From assembly GCA_963922205.1 (NCBI GenBank), contig CAWUHX010000426.1:1-64000 (forward strand): a DNA stretch of 64,000 nt. The letters run 5' to 3'. This DNA is from Romanomermis culicivorax (Eukaryota > Nematoda > Enoplea > Mermithida > Mermithidae). The notes below the pieces were generated by a model. The model was not told the origin of the DNA and ran no database searches. It was given only the letters and a program-made list of their open reading frames with translations. Made by a program: the position numbers and the translations under genes. This document shows positions 49,471 to 58,722 of this stretch, one piece after another. Numbering within the stretch: position 1 is the first letter of the stretch; each line of letters starts with the position of its first letter.

Positions 49471-50085
49471 CTTAATTGCTTCCCTGATTTCGTTTTGCAT
49501 GCCATCTACAAAAAGGGGTTTTATGATCATTTCTCATGCATCTGTGTTAAAGTTAGGGTAGGCGAGGGTTGTGAGGTGTTCTAGATCAAACAAGAATTCA
49601 GTTACTGTTTCTGAGCGTTTTTGTTTTCTCTCGCATAAAAATTGTTGATGTAGCTCATTATCTCGATTGTTTGGGAAAAAGGCCTGTGATGCCATTTTAT
49701 ACTGCTTGTATGTGTTGGGATGGTTTTCGGAATTGGCTAAACTTTTGAATTTTGCTAATGCAGCTCCCTCTAAATGAATTTCTAAACATGCCAACTTTAA
49801 CTGTACGTCTGTATCCTTCATGCCTTGGAGTGCCATGAATTTTTCTAATCATTCATTCCATTCACCAAAATGTTGAGTCACGCCGCCCATGAATACTGTA
49901 GGTTTCGCGTAAAAATTATTCCCCATGTTATTATGAATGTTTGCTGTTCTTAGATCATCAATTAGTGTAGGGTTTACTGTATTCTGGTTCAATTGTGTGC
50001 GCAGAGTACGAAAGTGTCCAGAAAAGAAATTGTTTATCTGTTCTCTAACGATTTCTCCTAAATGATCTTGCATTTGGTGGGTCAT
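49471..50085 (-). pseudogene. Gypsy gag N-terminal region, with in-frame TGA codons
   Basis: The segments 50085-49849 and 49836-49534 are in the same frame and continue to 49470. They carry a capsid-like stretch (LKLACLEIHLEGAALAKF, then HPNTYKQYKMASQAFF). Three TGA codons interrupt the frame (after EWNE, after FNTDA and after IKYR); no other stop type occurs. Confidence 0.8.
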
Positions 50086-50306
50086 TCTTGGTTTACGCTG
50101 GGATTTCTGCTCAAATGCTTCAATTTTTGCTTCACACTGTATTTGTAAAAATGTATGGCTTAATGTTTTCTTGGAGGGGATTTCCAGTTTGCTTTCTACG
50201 AATATCTGTCTTACTGTAGGAAATGATTACTACTGTATTATCTAATGCTTCGGGATGCCCGGATAAAGGATACACCTAATTGGGGCAGGGAGTTCCAGTG
50301 GTTAAT

Positions 50307-50324
50307 GGTATGGTACGGTCACCA
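50307..50324 (-). other. Putative tRNA primer binding site
   Basis: TGGTGACCGTACCATACC on the minus strand begins five bases inside the end of the 5' LTR. The TGG start matches the CCA tail of a tRNA, whose next bases would be GGTCA. The tRNA identity is not determined. Confidence 0.6.
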
Positions 50325-50329
50325 AAATA

Positions 50330-51215
50330 TGTAACGACCAGTTTCTGTGAAGCACTTTACTTTATCCTGACGGAATGGTCGAAATGACGTACAACAGAAC
50401 GAGTGAACATGTAATACAGGGGGATACGGTTAATAATTGGCCGCTGCTTTGAGTCGTCGACAACAACAATGGAAACAAGGCAGTCTCAGCTTGCAAATAA
50501 TCAACCGCCTCGGTGTAACTGCTTTTGTAAAACTGCCCTTGCAAATAAGACGAAAGATCGCAGAAAAATGGGAATTGAGAATTACGAATAATCATAAAAT
50601 CATGCTTTGCTTCTCCTTAAATACGACGTTTTTGGCCACTCCCTGGGCGTCGCGGGAGGTCTTGCTTCTGTCCATCTTCTTCCGCCAATCGCCGCTTCCT
50701 GCTTCACTATTCTTGCTAATTTAGTCACGCCCTTCAATGCTTTTCTAGTACGGCATGCTTTTCGTGTCTTGCTTGCTTCCTACGGTGGGCATAGCCACAC
50801 CTCTGTGCTTCTGTGCATGCTTCCTGTATCTGTTTCTCTGCATACACATGTTTTGTGGGACCGTCGCTACCATTGCACTTGAGACTACTGTCTGGCGGGG
50901 CTTTTACTTTTTACTGTGTGCAGGTGTTGTTTACGATTTTTATGGGGGATTACGGTAGCCATGGAATGTGTGGTTTAGTGTAGGTTCTAGGGGACCAGCT
51001 GCTGTTTGTGCGAATTAATTGGGGCCTCTTAATTGGGCTACCGGGGTGTGAACGGATCAAAATTAAGTACTTCACATAATTTTACAGGGATGTTTGGGTG
51101 TGAATCCCAGACAATCTTAAGACGATAAAATATGGAAATGAATTAATATTTACTAAATGACTATCACATACAGTATGCTATATATTTACAGTACTGCGTT
51201 AGCAGGTACGTTACA
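50330..51215 (-). repeat. 5' LTR of gypsy element
   Basis: It is 886 bp and pairs with 44465-45351, with the same TGTAAC...GTTACA ends. It is followed by the AAGC target duplication at 51216-51219. Confidence 0.93.
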
Positions 51216-52508
51216 AAGCTAACCAATGTAACAGATGACTAACTCATTTGAATGATCACAGGTCTCTGCTGATAGCCATGCTACTCTTAATTGATTCAAC
51301 TGCAACGAATGATGAAGCTTAGAAATTTTACAGGATGATATCCCTCTGCTCTAAAAACTATTAGACTGCAATAATAAGGACAGTAAAACTAAAATGACAA
51401 TGTTTTCAAGCATTGAAGAATGAAATAGAGAAACGGAACCGTTTAACATATATCCACAGTAAACTTATGCTGATTCGAAGATCATGCGCAATTTCATACA
51501 ACATAGTTTCGTAGCATGAATAGAAGTACAGTAGGTTAATCTATCTAAAGCCTTATTCAGAAGGGAAATTGCCAACTGTCCCGATTCTTAAGATTAAATT
51601 GACGACGGCCACGACTTAAAGGAATTAGAGAGTAGCTGATTTTTGAGAATGAATTTGTGCAATTGGGCTTAGTTGCAGACTCAATGCGTACTTACTTGTT
51701 CAAGTTTAAGAAAAATATTTTTCTTAAAATATCCTAAATGAAACTATAACAGCATTTCTAGAAAAACGACTGAAGAAACAAACCCTTCACATAAAGCAAA
51801 AAAGGGTTACACCAGAAAACAGCTTAGAACAAAATTTTCTCATGCATGTTGATTATATGAGTGTGTAGACTAGATTTCTTTTAGGTGTCGAATTATCTTT
51901 GCAAAGTTAAAAATAACCTTTTGATACATCGAGCAGGCTTGGCTACCTATTATTCACAGGTTAGAAATCGGCGACACTCTTGAAAAATAGAACACAGTTG
52001 TATTTCCCGATTTCATCAACGATTAATTGGATTAAAATCGGCTTAAAATCTTGAAATCAGATCGCAAACAAAATCCTAGGAATTGGCGATAGTTGCTGAC
52101 TATTCTGTTGACTGTCGGTAACGAAAATTCCAGTACTTTTTCACCTTTGAATTGGTAAAATTGGGAACAATCGCCAAAGAAATTTCCATGGAATCGGTGG
52201 TAGATTTCGACAATCCTGTAAAATCAGTGACTTTCGCAGGTCGATAAGCATAGAGTTTTTTCACCTCGGAATAGGGCTTAATTCGTTGTGTTATTAGTGG
52301 GTAAATAACTAACTGCTAAATACAAAACCTGCATTTCTCAATGGTAGAAAGCTTTTGTGTCTGGGCATTTTTATAGGTAGTGTATTTAGGACAATCCATA
52401 CAGTGGGAAGAACAATAATGGCGAAACAAATGCAACCCTTTTTTCTTTGGTTAGGGATTGCAGCATATTACCCAAGAAGGTGTGCGAATCCGATATCAGA
52501 AGCTACGG
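51216..52508. other. Intergenic, no gene; dispersed repeat at 51960-52285
   Basis: The second half holds a diverged copy of the TCGCCGA-rich repeat seen at 38205-38412. No exon is recognised. Confidence 0.4.
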
Positions 52509-53751
52509 AATACGAGAAGGGTCACTTGAAAAAAATCCTTACCACTTGCAAAATTTGTTACCACTTCAAAAAAACGCTACCTTCGAACCTGATGCACAAC
52601 ATTTTTTCAAGATGCATCGCAAAAATTTCAAGATGCTTAGCGAAAATTTCAGGATTCATCACAAAAAAATCAAGATGTAAGCGTTTTTCGATGTTCGACT
52701 TTCTTTTCGACTGCATCGCATTTTTTCTAGATAATCTTGAAAAAAATCAAGATGGCATCTTGAAAAGAATCAAGATGGCATCTTGAAAAAAGTCAAGTTA
52801 GGCGGCACATCAAAGGATGAAAATTTCTCATACTAGCTAATCAAAAGCGTTGCTGCGCCTCCTACGTTTGTGTATGCGAGAACCTTCAAAATGGATTTCT
52901 GAGGTCACGGCTTGCTGGAGGAGGATTTCCCTCGTTTTTATGGGGTGTAGCACAGGGTGGGCGATTATTTCGCACGGGGAATTCGACGGACGTATTGGTT
53001 TTTCATAAAAAATTTTATTTTTCGAGATTTTTCAGAAAAACGTCGAAAATGCTTGTTTTTCATCCAAAATGCAGTAATTTCGGATAAGGATCCAAATTTT
53101 CCTTTCTTTTTCAGGTTCCTGAGCAGGAAGGGAATGGTTTTAGAACAGCCGACGAGTCCAAAATTGTGATTATTTTCCAAAATTGCATTTTGACTGAAAA
53201 ACAAGAATTTTTGAAATTTCCATAGAAAATCTCGAAAGCTAAAAACTTTTATGGAAAACCAATATGTCAATCAGATTCCCGGCGCGAAATAATTACTCAA
53301 CCCCTGCTAACCCCATAGAAACGAAAGGCACCCTCCGCCAACAAGCGGTGTCTACAGAAATCCACTTTGAGGGGTTCTCGTATATATAAACATAGGAGGC
53401 GGAGCGACGCTTTCGATTGGTTAGTTTTTGAAATTTTCATTCTTCGATGTGCCGCCCATCTTGATTTTTTAAAATGAGCTCTTGATTTTTTTCAAGATTA
53501 GCTTGATTTTGTAAAATTGAAAAGCACTTGAAAAAATTGCGATGTACTTGAAAAGAAAGTCGAACATCGAAAAAACTCTTACATCTTGATTTTTTTGCCA
53601 TGCATCTTGGAAGTTTTGCGAAGCATCTTGAAAAAATGTTGTGCATCATGTCCGAAGGTAACGATTTTTTCAAGTGGTAGCAAATTTTTCCAAGTTTTAA
53701 CAAATACTTTCACAGTGGTAACAATTTTTTTCAAGTGGCTCCTCTCGTATT
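52509..53751. mobile_element. Foldback element, copy 2
   Basis: The left end is AATACGAGAAGGGTCACTTG and the right end (other strand) AATACGAGAGGAGCCACTTG. Long inverted arms share AAGATGCATCGCAAAAATTTC, TCAAGATGGCATCTTGAAAA, a GGCGGCACATCAAAGGATGA block and central GGGGAATTCGACGGAC. It aligns with 15524-16755 over its length. No transposase. Confidence 0.82.
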
Positions 53752-55130
53752 GGCTAGGAAGGTAACATGCAGCTGCGACATAAAAGCACGAACCTTGCTT
53801 TATTTTTCTGATAACATAATGTAGAAGGTGCCCGCTGTGGATTCCATAATTTTTCATGAGTTGTCGGAAATTCTACACATCTTTTTCCAGTAACAGCGAA
53901 AATAGTCCACGGATCGGATTGAGTAACCACTGTGAAAATATACTCTTCTATGTATCCAGATTCACTCAAATTCATAGAAACATACCAAGCGCATTTTCTG
54001 TTCATAGTGTTTATTTATTATGATATAAAACCGGTTCATTTACGGATATAAAAGGCGCCAGATACGTTCTTTTCACTGCACCATCATTATTATCGATCAT
54101 TTGCCAGCTATGTTTCGGTAAACGACGCCTAAAAATCGATTCAAATTATTTTTAATAGTATACCATGGTAACGGTTTGCTGGCCGTCCTGCTACATAATT
54201 TGTTTTCCATCCTGCGTTCCAAATAGCCTGGTTGTTCGAGTTTGTATAAAAACAGCTTCGTATACGTTAAACATTTCTGTTTTTTAAGATTTCAGCCGCA
54301 GGGATTTAAGCTGAATAATGCTCAAATATGTTATTGATTTGTCAGAGAATATCTTGTATCATTTCGACGCTGTTTGACAATATCATAGAGTTTATATTTA
54401 TCTTTAACACTGATTATTCATTTGTCTGCATTCTGACGAAAATCTTGATTAAAGTTCAGTTTGACCTTGTCAATTTCTAGCACCAGGCCCGAAATTTTTT
54501 GGCATCCAAGTTTGCATACGTCGATATTTTATCTGTATACGTTTTCGTCATTTACTTTTTTGTTGTTGTTTATCTCTAATTTTTATTTGGAGATTACCAA
54601 TTCCGAGAATAGACCGAGAACAAAAAGCAGCATTTTATCAATAACTTTTATCTGGAATCATATCATAGTCTGTTTTTCTTGAAATGTTTCTAGCAAATCG
54701 AGCACTTTATGTTTCTATGATTTTCTGCTAGATCCTACCACAGGATTAGTAAAAAATTCTATACTGAAAGCTTTGTGTGAACGATTTTGGAGGAGACAGA
54801 AAATTTTCTTGTCATTTTTCAATTTGCAAGCATTCCATAAATGACACAGGAAAGGGGTGAGCAATTTAGAGTTTCTGCTTTTTACTGATTTGGCCAATTT
54901 AATTATGTGACAATTTTTATCAGGTGTGTGTTTCACTTTGCACAATTAAGGAATCGGATATGTATTTTTCAAAAATTTGTCAACTTCCAAACAAATAATG
55001 CTTTCTGCTGCCGTTTGAGATAAAAACTGTTTCAATATATTGTATGTACTCGACCAGCATGTCCTTTGGCTCAGAATAAATCTCAATCAATGAAAATGAT
55101 AACTTCTGACCCAGGCACTTTTGAGAGTAC
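53752..55130. other. Mostly intergenic; MITE at 54664-54843
   Basis: At 54664-54843 a truncated CTATAGTCTG-family MITE is present (ATAGTCTGTTTTTCTTGAAA, TTTTCAATTTGCAAGCATTCC). Between 53760 and 54290 several frames on both strands are open over the same bases. None has a recognised family or a convincing splice series, so no gene is called. Confidence 0.4.
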
Positions 55131-55138
55131 CTCTAGCT

Positions 55139-55595
55139 CAGTGTTTTTTTCGTACTCCGTCCATTTGTACTGGTACAAACGAGCTCTCAAAAACCGTTTG
55201 TACTCCAAAATTTGCGAAAAATTGCTAAAAAGAGCATTCATTGTTATAAAGCGTTTATTTATTATGATCCTTTATGAATATGAACCTTTATGATTATGAA
55301 GAGACACATAGGAAGGCTATGAATTCAGACACATAAAACACTTGATCATGGAGACACAGAACATGCACTAGTGAAATACTCCACAAAAAGCTTTTATTAT
55401 GCTATAGCTGCTAGTACGTTGTTATCGATGGGGACGCATAACAAACAAGTCCATTGATACAGAATACTGATGGCTGTTAAGTGACAAAATTTTTTTTTGT
55501 CCTAAAAATTTTGTTTGTACCAGTACAAACGAAGCCAAAATTTTCGTTTCTACTCTGGACCATTTCGTTTGTAAAGTACAAATAAAAAAACACTG
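55139..55595. mobile_element. Non-autonomous hAT element, CAGTGTTTTTTT ends
   Basis: The left end CAGTGTTTTTTTCGTACTCC and the right end (other strand) CAGTGTTTTTTTATTTGTAC are flanked by a perfect 8-bp duplication CTCTAGCT (55131-55138 and 55596-55603). Subterminal TTTGTACTGGTACAAACGA palindromes lie on both sides. Length 457 bp, non-coding. Confidence 0.88.
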
Positions 55596-56168
55596 CTCTA
55601 GCTCGAGGGATAAAAAAATAGGCAGGATTTTCCAAAGATCCAGGGGCCAGAACTCTGATCGGTCACTAGGATCGGATATATGTGAACTTGCCACTATAGA
55701 CCACGTTTATGCAAATTTTAGAGTAGATATGGCCTTGTTACATTTGAGAAAAATTGAAGGGTTACGTCTGCTCAACCAAAGTTAACACTCGGTCTATAGG
55801 TAGTGCTTCACACTTTCAAAATTTTAGGCCCGGGTGCCCGGGTATTTCGGGTACCCGGGTACTATATGCAAGTATTAAAAAAGTCAGTGAATGAACACAC
55901 TCCATGAAAATTTTCAGAAACCGCATAAATTTTGAGGTATGACCCTTGCAAAGTGCTAAGAAACAAAAATTAGGAAAAACCAATAACACATTTTCTTCAA
56001 ACAAAATTTTTTTTCGTTTGGAGAAAATAAATATTTCAAAATTTTTTACACTTTTAAGCAAATTGTGGTGACCTGGTCACGCATCACAACTATTTGATGA
56101 AGCCAGATATCCCACTAGGCCTGGGTTTAACCATCTCTACACTGGTTCATCATCATCGGTTTTTAGAT

Positions 56169-56340
56169 CGTGCCCCAACTCCGCCACCGTCCCAACACCG
56201 CCACCGTCCCATCTCCGCCACCGTCCCAACTCCGCCACTATCGTGTCCCAACACCGCCCCCATCCCAACTCCGCCACCGTCCCAACTCCGCCACCGTCCC
56301 AACTCCGCCACTGTCCCAACTCCGCCACTTTCTTGTCCTA
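56169..56340 (+). repeat. 17-bp tandem array (GTCCCAACTCCGCCACC), left arm
   Basis: About ten units of GTCCCAACTCCGCCACC or variants. The array is inverted at 57295-57440, and the pairing continues inward (CTAACTTTCGCAATCTTcCA on the left), so the two arrays bound an inner palindrome. The repetitive Pro-rich and Gly-rich frames over the arrays are artefacts. Confidence 0.88.
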
Positions 56341-56671
56341 ACTTTCGCAATCTTCCAAAAAGATTGTTTTTTGTAACAAAGTTTTTTTTTACTTAACAAC
56401 ATGACATTGCTAATTCATAGGATGGCAAAAACTGATATCATTAAAGCAATAAATACATGGTATATTTATATAATCTTCGTTTGTATAGTCGTACTTAACT
56501 ATACAAACGATTTTACCGAAATAACCAAAAATAGAACAACGAGCGTGAGACCGGAATTTACTTCATTAGCATATTACCAAAATAACTGTGTGCTTTGCAC
56601 ATTAAAATACAAACATACGGATCTGTTTTCATTTCTTGTTGTCAATTGATTCGAATTTGTGTAATCAAATC

Positions 56672-57022
56672 ATGGGTGACCTTGGTCCTATTGAAAATTT
56701 TATGAATCAGGAATTAAAGAGTAATTTAGTGATAATTGCGGCGTGTTATGATCCAGATTTGTATTTTCTGTTCCGGAAGAAAAGTTTTAAACGTTTGTCA
56801 AACAATGAAACATCGCATTATTATGTGTGCATGTTCTGCTCTGAAGATGGAAATGCTGGATCGGCAAGAACTACTGTTCGAAATGGAAGATTCATATCGG
56901 ATTCTTTTATTGGACATTTACCAGTTTGTGTTCCGAAATCGAAAAGTGCAATCGAGGGCTTAAAACTAACACGAGAGGCTAAACAAAGATGTTCAAGTGA
57001 AGGGGTAGCCCCATTACGGTGA
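56672..57022 (+). CDS. Small ORF with C-x2-C...H-x4-C zinc-binding pattern inside hAT element
   Basis: This is a 116-aa frame starting MGDLGPIENFMNQEL. The middle has LYFLFRKKSFKRL, then YYVCMFC, then GHLPVC and a basic Lys/Arg-rich end. The Cys-x2-Cys followed by His-x4-Cys within about 40 residues, with aromatic residues before it, resembles BED or FLYWCH-type DNA-binding fingers found in transposon proteins. It could be the N-terminal finger of a deleted transposase or a separate accessory DNA-binding protein. It may contain no intron. Expression is unknown. Confidence 0.45.
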   Translation: MGDLGPIENFMNQELKSNLVIIAACYDPDLYFLFRKKSFKRLSNNETSHYYVCMFCSEDGNAGSARTTVRNGRFISDSFIGHLPVCVPKSKSAIEGLKLTREAKQRCSSEGVAPLR

Positions 57023-57294
57023 GATACGAATTTTGATGAATCGTATCGTATATTTAATAATATAAGAAAAATGGAGGACTTCTAAATATTTCTGTGAAAA
57101 ATATGACTGTGAAGTATTTTATCAAATTATCGGGTCACAATAGCATTTAGCCACTTGCTTGTGAGTAAATATATTCAGAATTCACTGAACAGCAGCTAAA
57201 ATTGTACCTCGGTCGCGACCGCATGCAATTAAGGGTTAAGTTTAACGCGTTACAAAAAAAAAACTTTTTGAAAGATTGCGAAAGTTAGGAGAAG

Positions 57295-57440
57295 AAAGTG
57301 GCGGAGTTGGGACAGTGGCGGAGTTGGGATGGTGGCGGAGTTGGGACGGTGGCGGTGTTGGGACACGATAGTGGCGGAGTTGGGACGGTGGCGGAGTTGG
57401 GATGGTGGCGGTGTTGGGACGGTGGCCGTGTTGGGACGGG
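57295..57440 (-). repeat. 17-bp tandem array, right arm
   Basis: This is the reverse complement of the left arm array: units of GGTGGCGGAGTTGGGAC with a CACGATAGTGG break matching the ACTATCGTG break on the left. It extends inward as AAAGATTGCGAAAGTTAGGA. Confidence 0.88.
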
Positions 57441-57874
57441 CCCGGTTTTTATGCCTCTTCAATCTTATACATAATGCATCTCTCCAACTTTTATTGTTTT
57501 CTTATAACTGCATCGAATCCAATATTTGACACAGGCATAATTTCTCGAAGACTTTTTTATATTTCCGTTTCGTGCTTCATTGTTAAAACACATAGATTTT
57601 TAGTCGCTAAAAATACGCAACAGTGACTTTTTGAGAGCCATAAGCGGCGTTGTTAACACGTTGAGTAGGTACATGCACTGAATTAATTACGGAAAATACG
57701 TTCATTCACTGTAACTGCACATAAATACAAGTAATAGTATATAAATATTCCGTTTATACAATATCTTGTTGAGACCCGGGTAGCACCCGGGTTTCATTCA
57801 GAAAATTTACCCGGGTACCCGCCCGGTGTGTACCCGGGTACCCGAAATACCCGGTGTGAAGCACTATCTATAGG

Positions 57875-58352
57875 TCGGGAGAAGATGCAAAAATTAGTAG
57901 AGGAAAGGTAGGAATGAACGTCCTTGTTTCTGAGGCTAAGGATATAAGCAAAAATGGAGAAAACCCAAGAAGGTTAACTCGAATCGCAAAGACTTCGGTT
58001 TCTCAATGTTAGTTGGTACTTGACTAAAGTCTTGGAAAATGTTGACTTTTACTCTATTTATAAAACACAAAAAGCTTAATGAACCTTCCTAATTAACAAT
58101 GTAGTCGAAAAATAAGTATTTACAAGAAAGGCATTTTATGCAACTAGTGAGGCACGTGAAAATAAAGCACAGAAAAATAAGAGTGAAAAATGCAACACCG
58201 TTTGACGACCGAATCCAACCTACAGTAAGTACTCAGAATTATCCACTTGTGCACAGTTCGGTGTCTTCGTGCGGATCACCCTGACACAAAATGCAAATGC
58301 AAATAAATTGGCGGTTTCACACTACAACAGCCTATGAGCTGGAAAAATTAAT
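57875..58352. other. Intergenic, no gene recognised
   Basis: AT-rich flank between the hAT element and the MITE upstream of the scramblase gene. No exon is seen. Confidence 0.4.
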
Positions 58353-58624
58353 GCATACCTGTTATTGGGGGGGGGGGGGTTGGGGGGAACCCTCACCCTC
58401 GACTTGGTCAACCCTATACCCAACTAAGCCGCCCCAAACTCGGAAAAATTGGGAAAAAAGGGCTTTTTGTCGCCTTTTTGAAGAAAATTTTTGAAATTTT
58501 TTCGCATCTTTAGGGGGTTTTTTGATCTTCCTTTCGATCAAAAATTTTTGGGAATTTTGCTACCCCACCCCAAAATTTTCTGTTTACCCCCATCCCCAAC
58601 TGGTCGGACCTTTTACAGGTGTGG
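58353..58624. mobile_element. MITE upstream of scramblase gene (relative of 34917-35192)
   Basis: The left end is GCATACCTGTTATTGGGGGG and the right end (other strand) CCACACCTGTAAAAGGTCCG. In the opposite orientation it matches the intronic copy at 34917: GGTCCGACCAGTTGGGG, CAAAATTTTGGGG and the C-run end. Not coding. Confidence 0.7.
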
Positions 58625-58722
58625 ATTAATGTGACGCTACTCACATGCTATCCCTGTCAATGGACTATAACACGTAAATATTTGGAATTCATACACCTGA
58701 AAGGCCTTCCCTCGTTATTAAA

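Larger units (their letters stand above)
44465..51215 (-). mobile_element. Ty3/gypsy LTR retrotransposon, defective
   Basis: This 6.75-kb element on the minus strand has LTRs at 51215-50330 and 45351-44465, both running TGTAAC...GTTACA, flanked by AAGC on both sides. Order on the minus strand: 5' LTR, primer site, gag with CCHC knuckle, a rearranged insert, a second gag copy with knuckles, RNase H, integrase (HHCC zinc site, DDE region, GPY/F tail), polypurine tract, 3' LTR. The reverse transcriptase palm with its YxDD motif is missing. Gag and integrase have in-frame stops and frameshifts. It cannot be autonomous. Confidence 0.93.
55801..57866. mobile_element. hAT-type element with internal small ORF, TAGTGCTTCACAC ends
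   Basis: This 2066-bp element begins TAGTGCTTCACAC and ends GTGTGAAGCACTA. It is flanked by the perfect 8-bp duplication TCTATAGG (55793-55800 and 57867-57874). Both ends then carry CGGGTATTTCGGGTACCCGG; the left has 23 extra bases between. A second, inner inverted pair of 17-bp tandem arrays (56169-56340 and 57295-57440) surrounds a small gene-like frame. No hAT transposase (catalytic DDE or dimerisation domain) is present. Confidence 0.88.

Noticed and set aside
53752..54290. Possible small gene on the minus strand (frames with KHSWQMIDNNDG or NAGWKTNYVAG)
   Set aside because: Three frames on each strand are open over the same bases. The only candidate intron would be about 35 bases, and no family is recognised. 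Transcript data would be needed.
56137..56396. Pro/Ser/Gln-rich and Gly/Trp-rich frames on both strands (also 57250-57529)
   Set aside because: They are translations of the 17-bp tandem arrays of the hAT element; all frames are open and none has flanking coding sequence.
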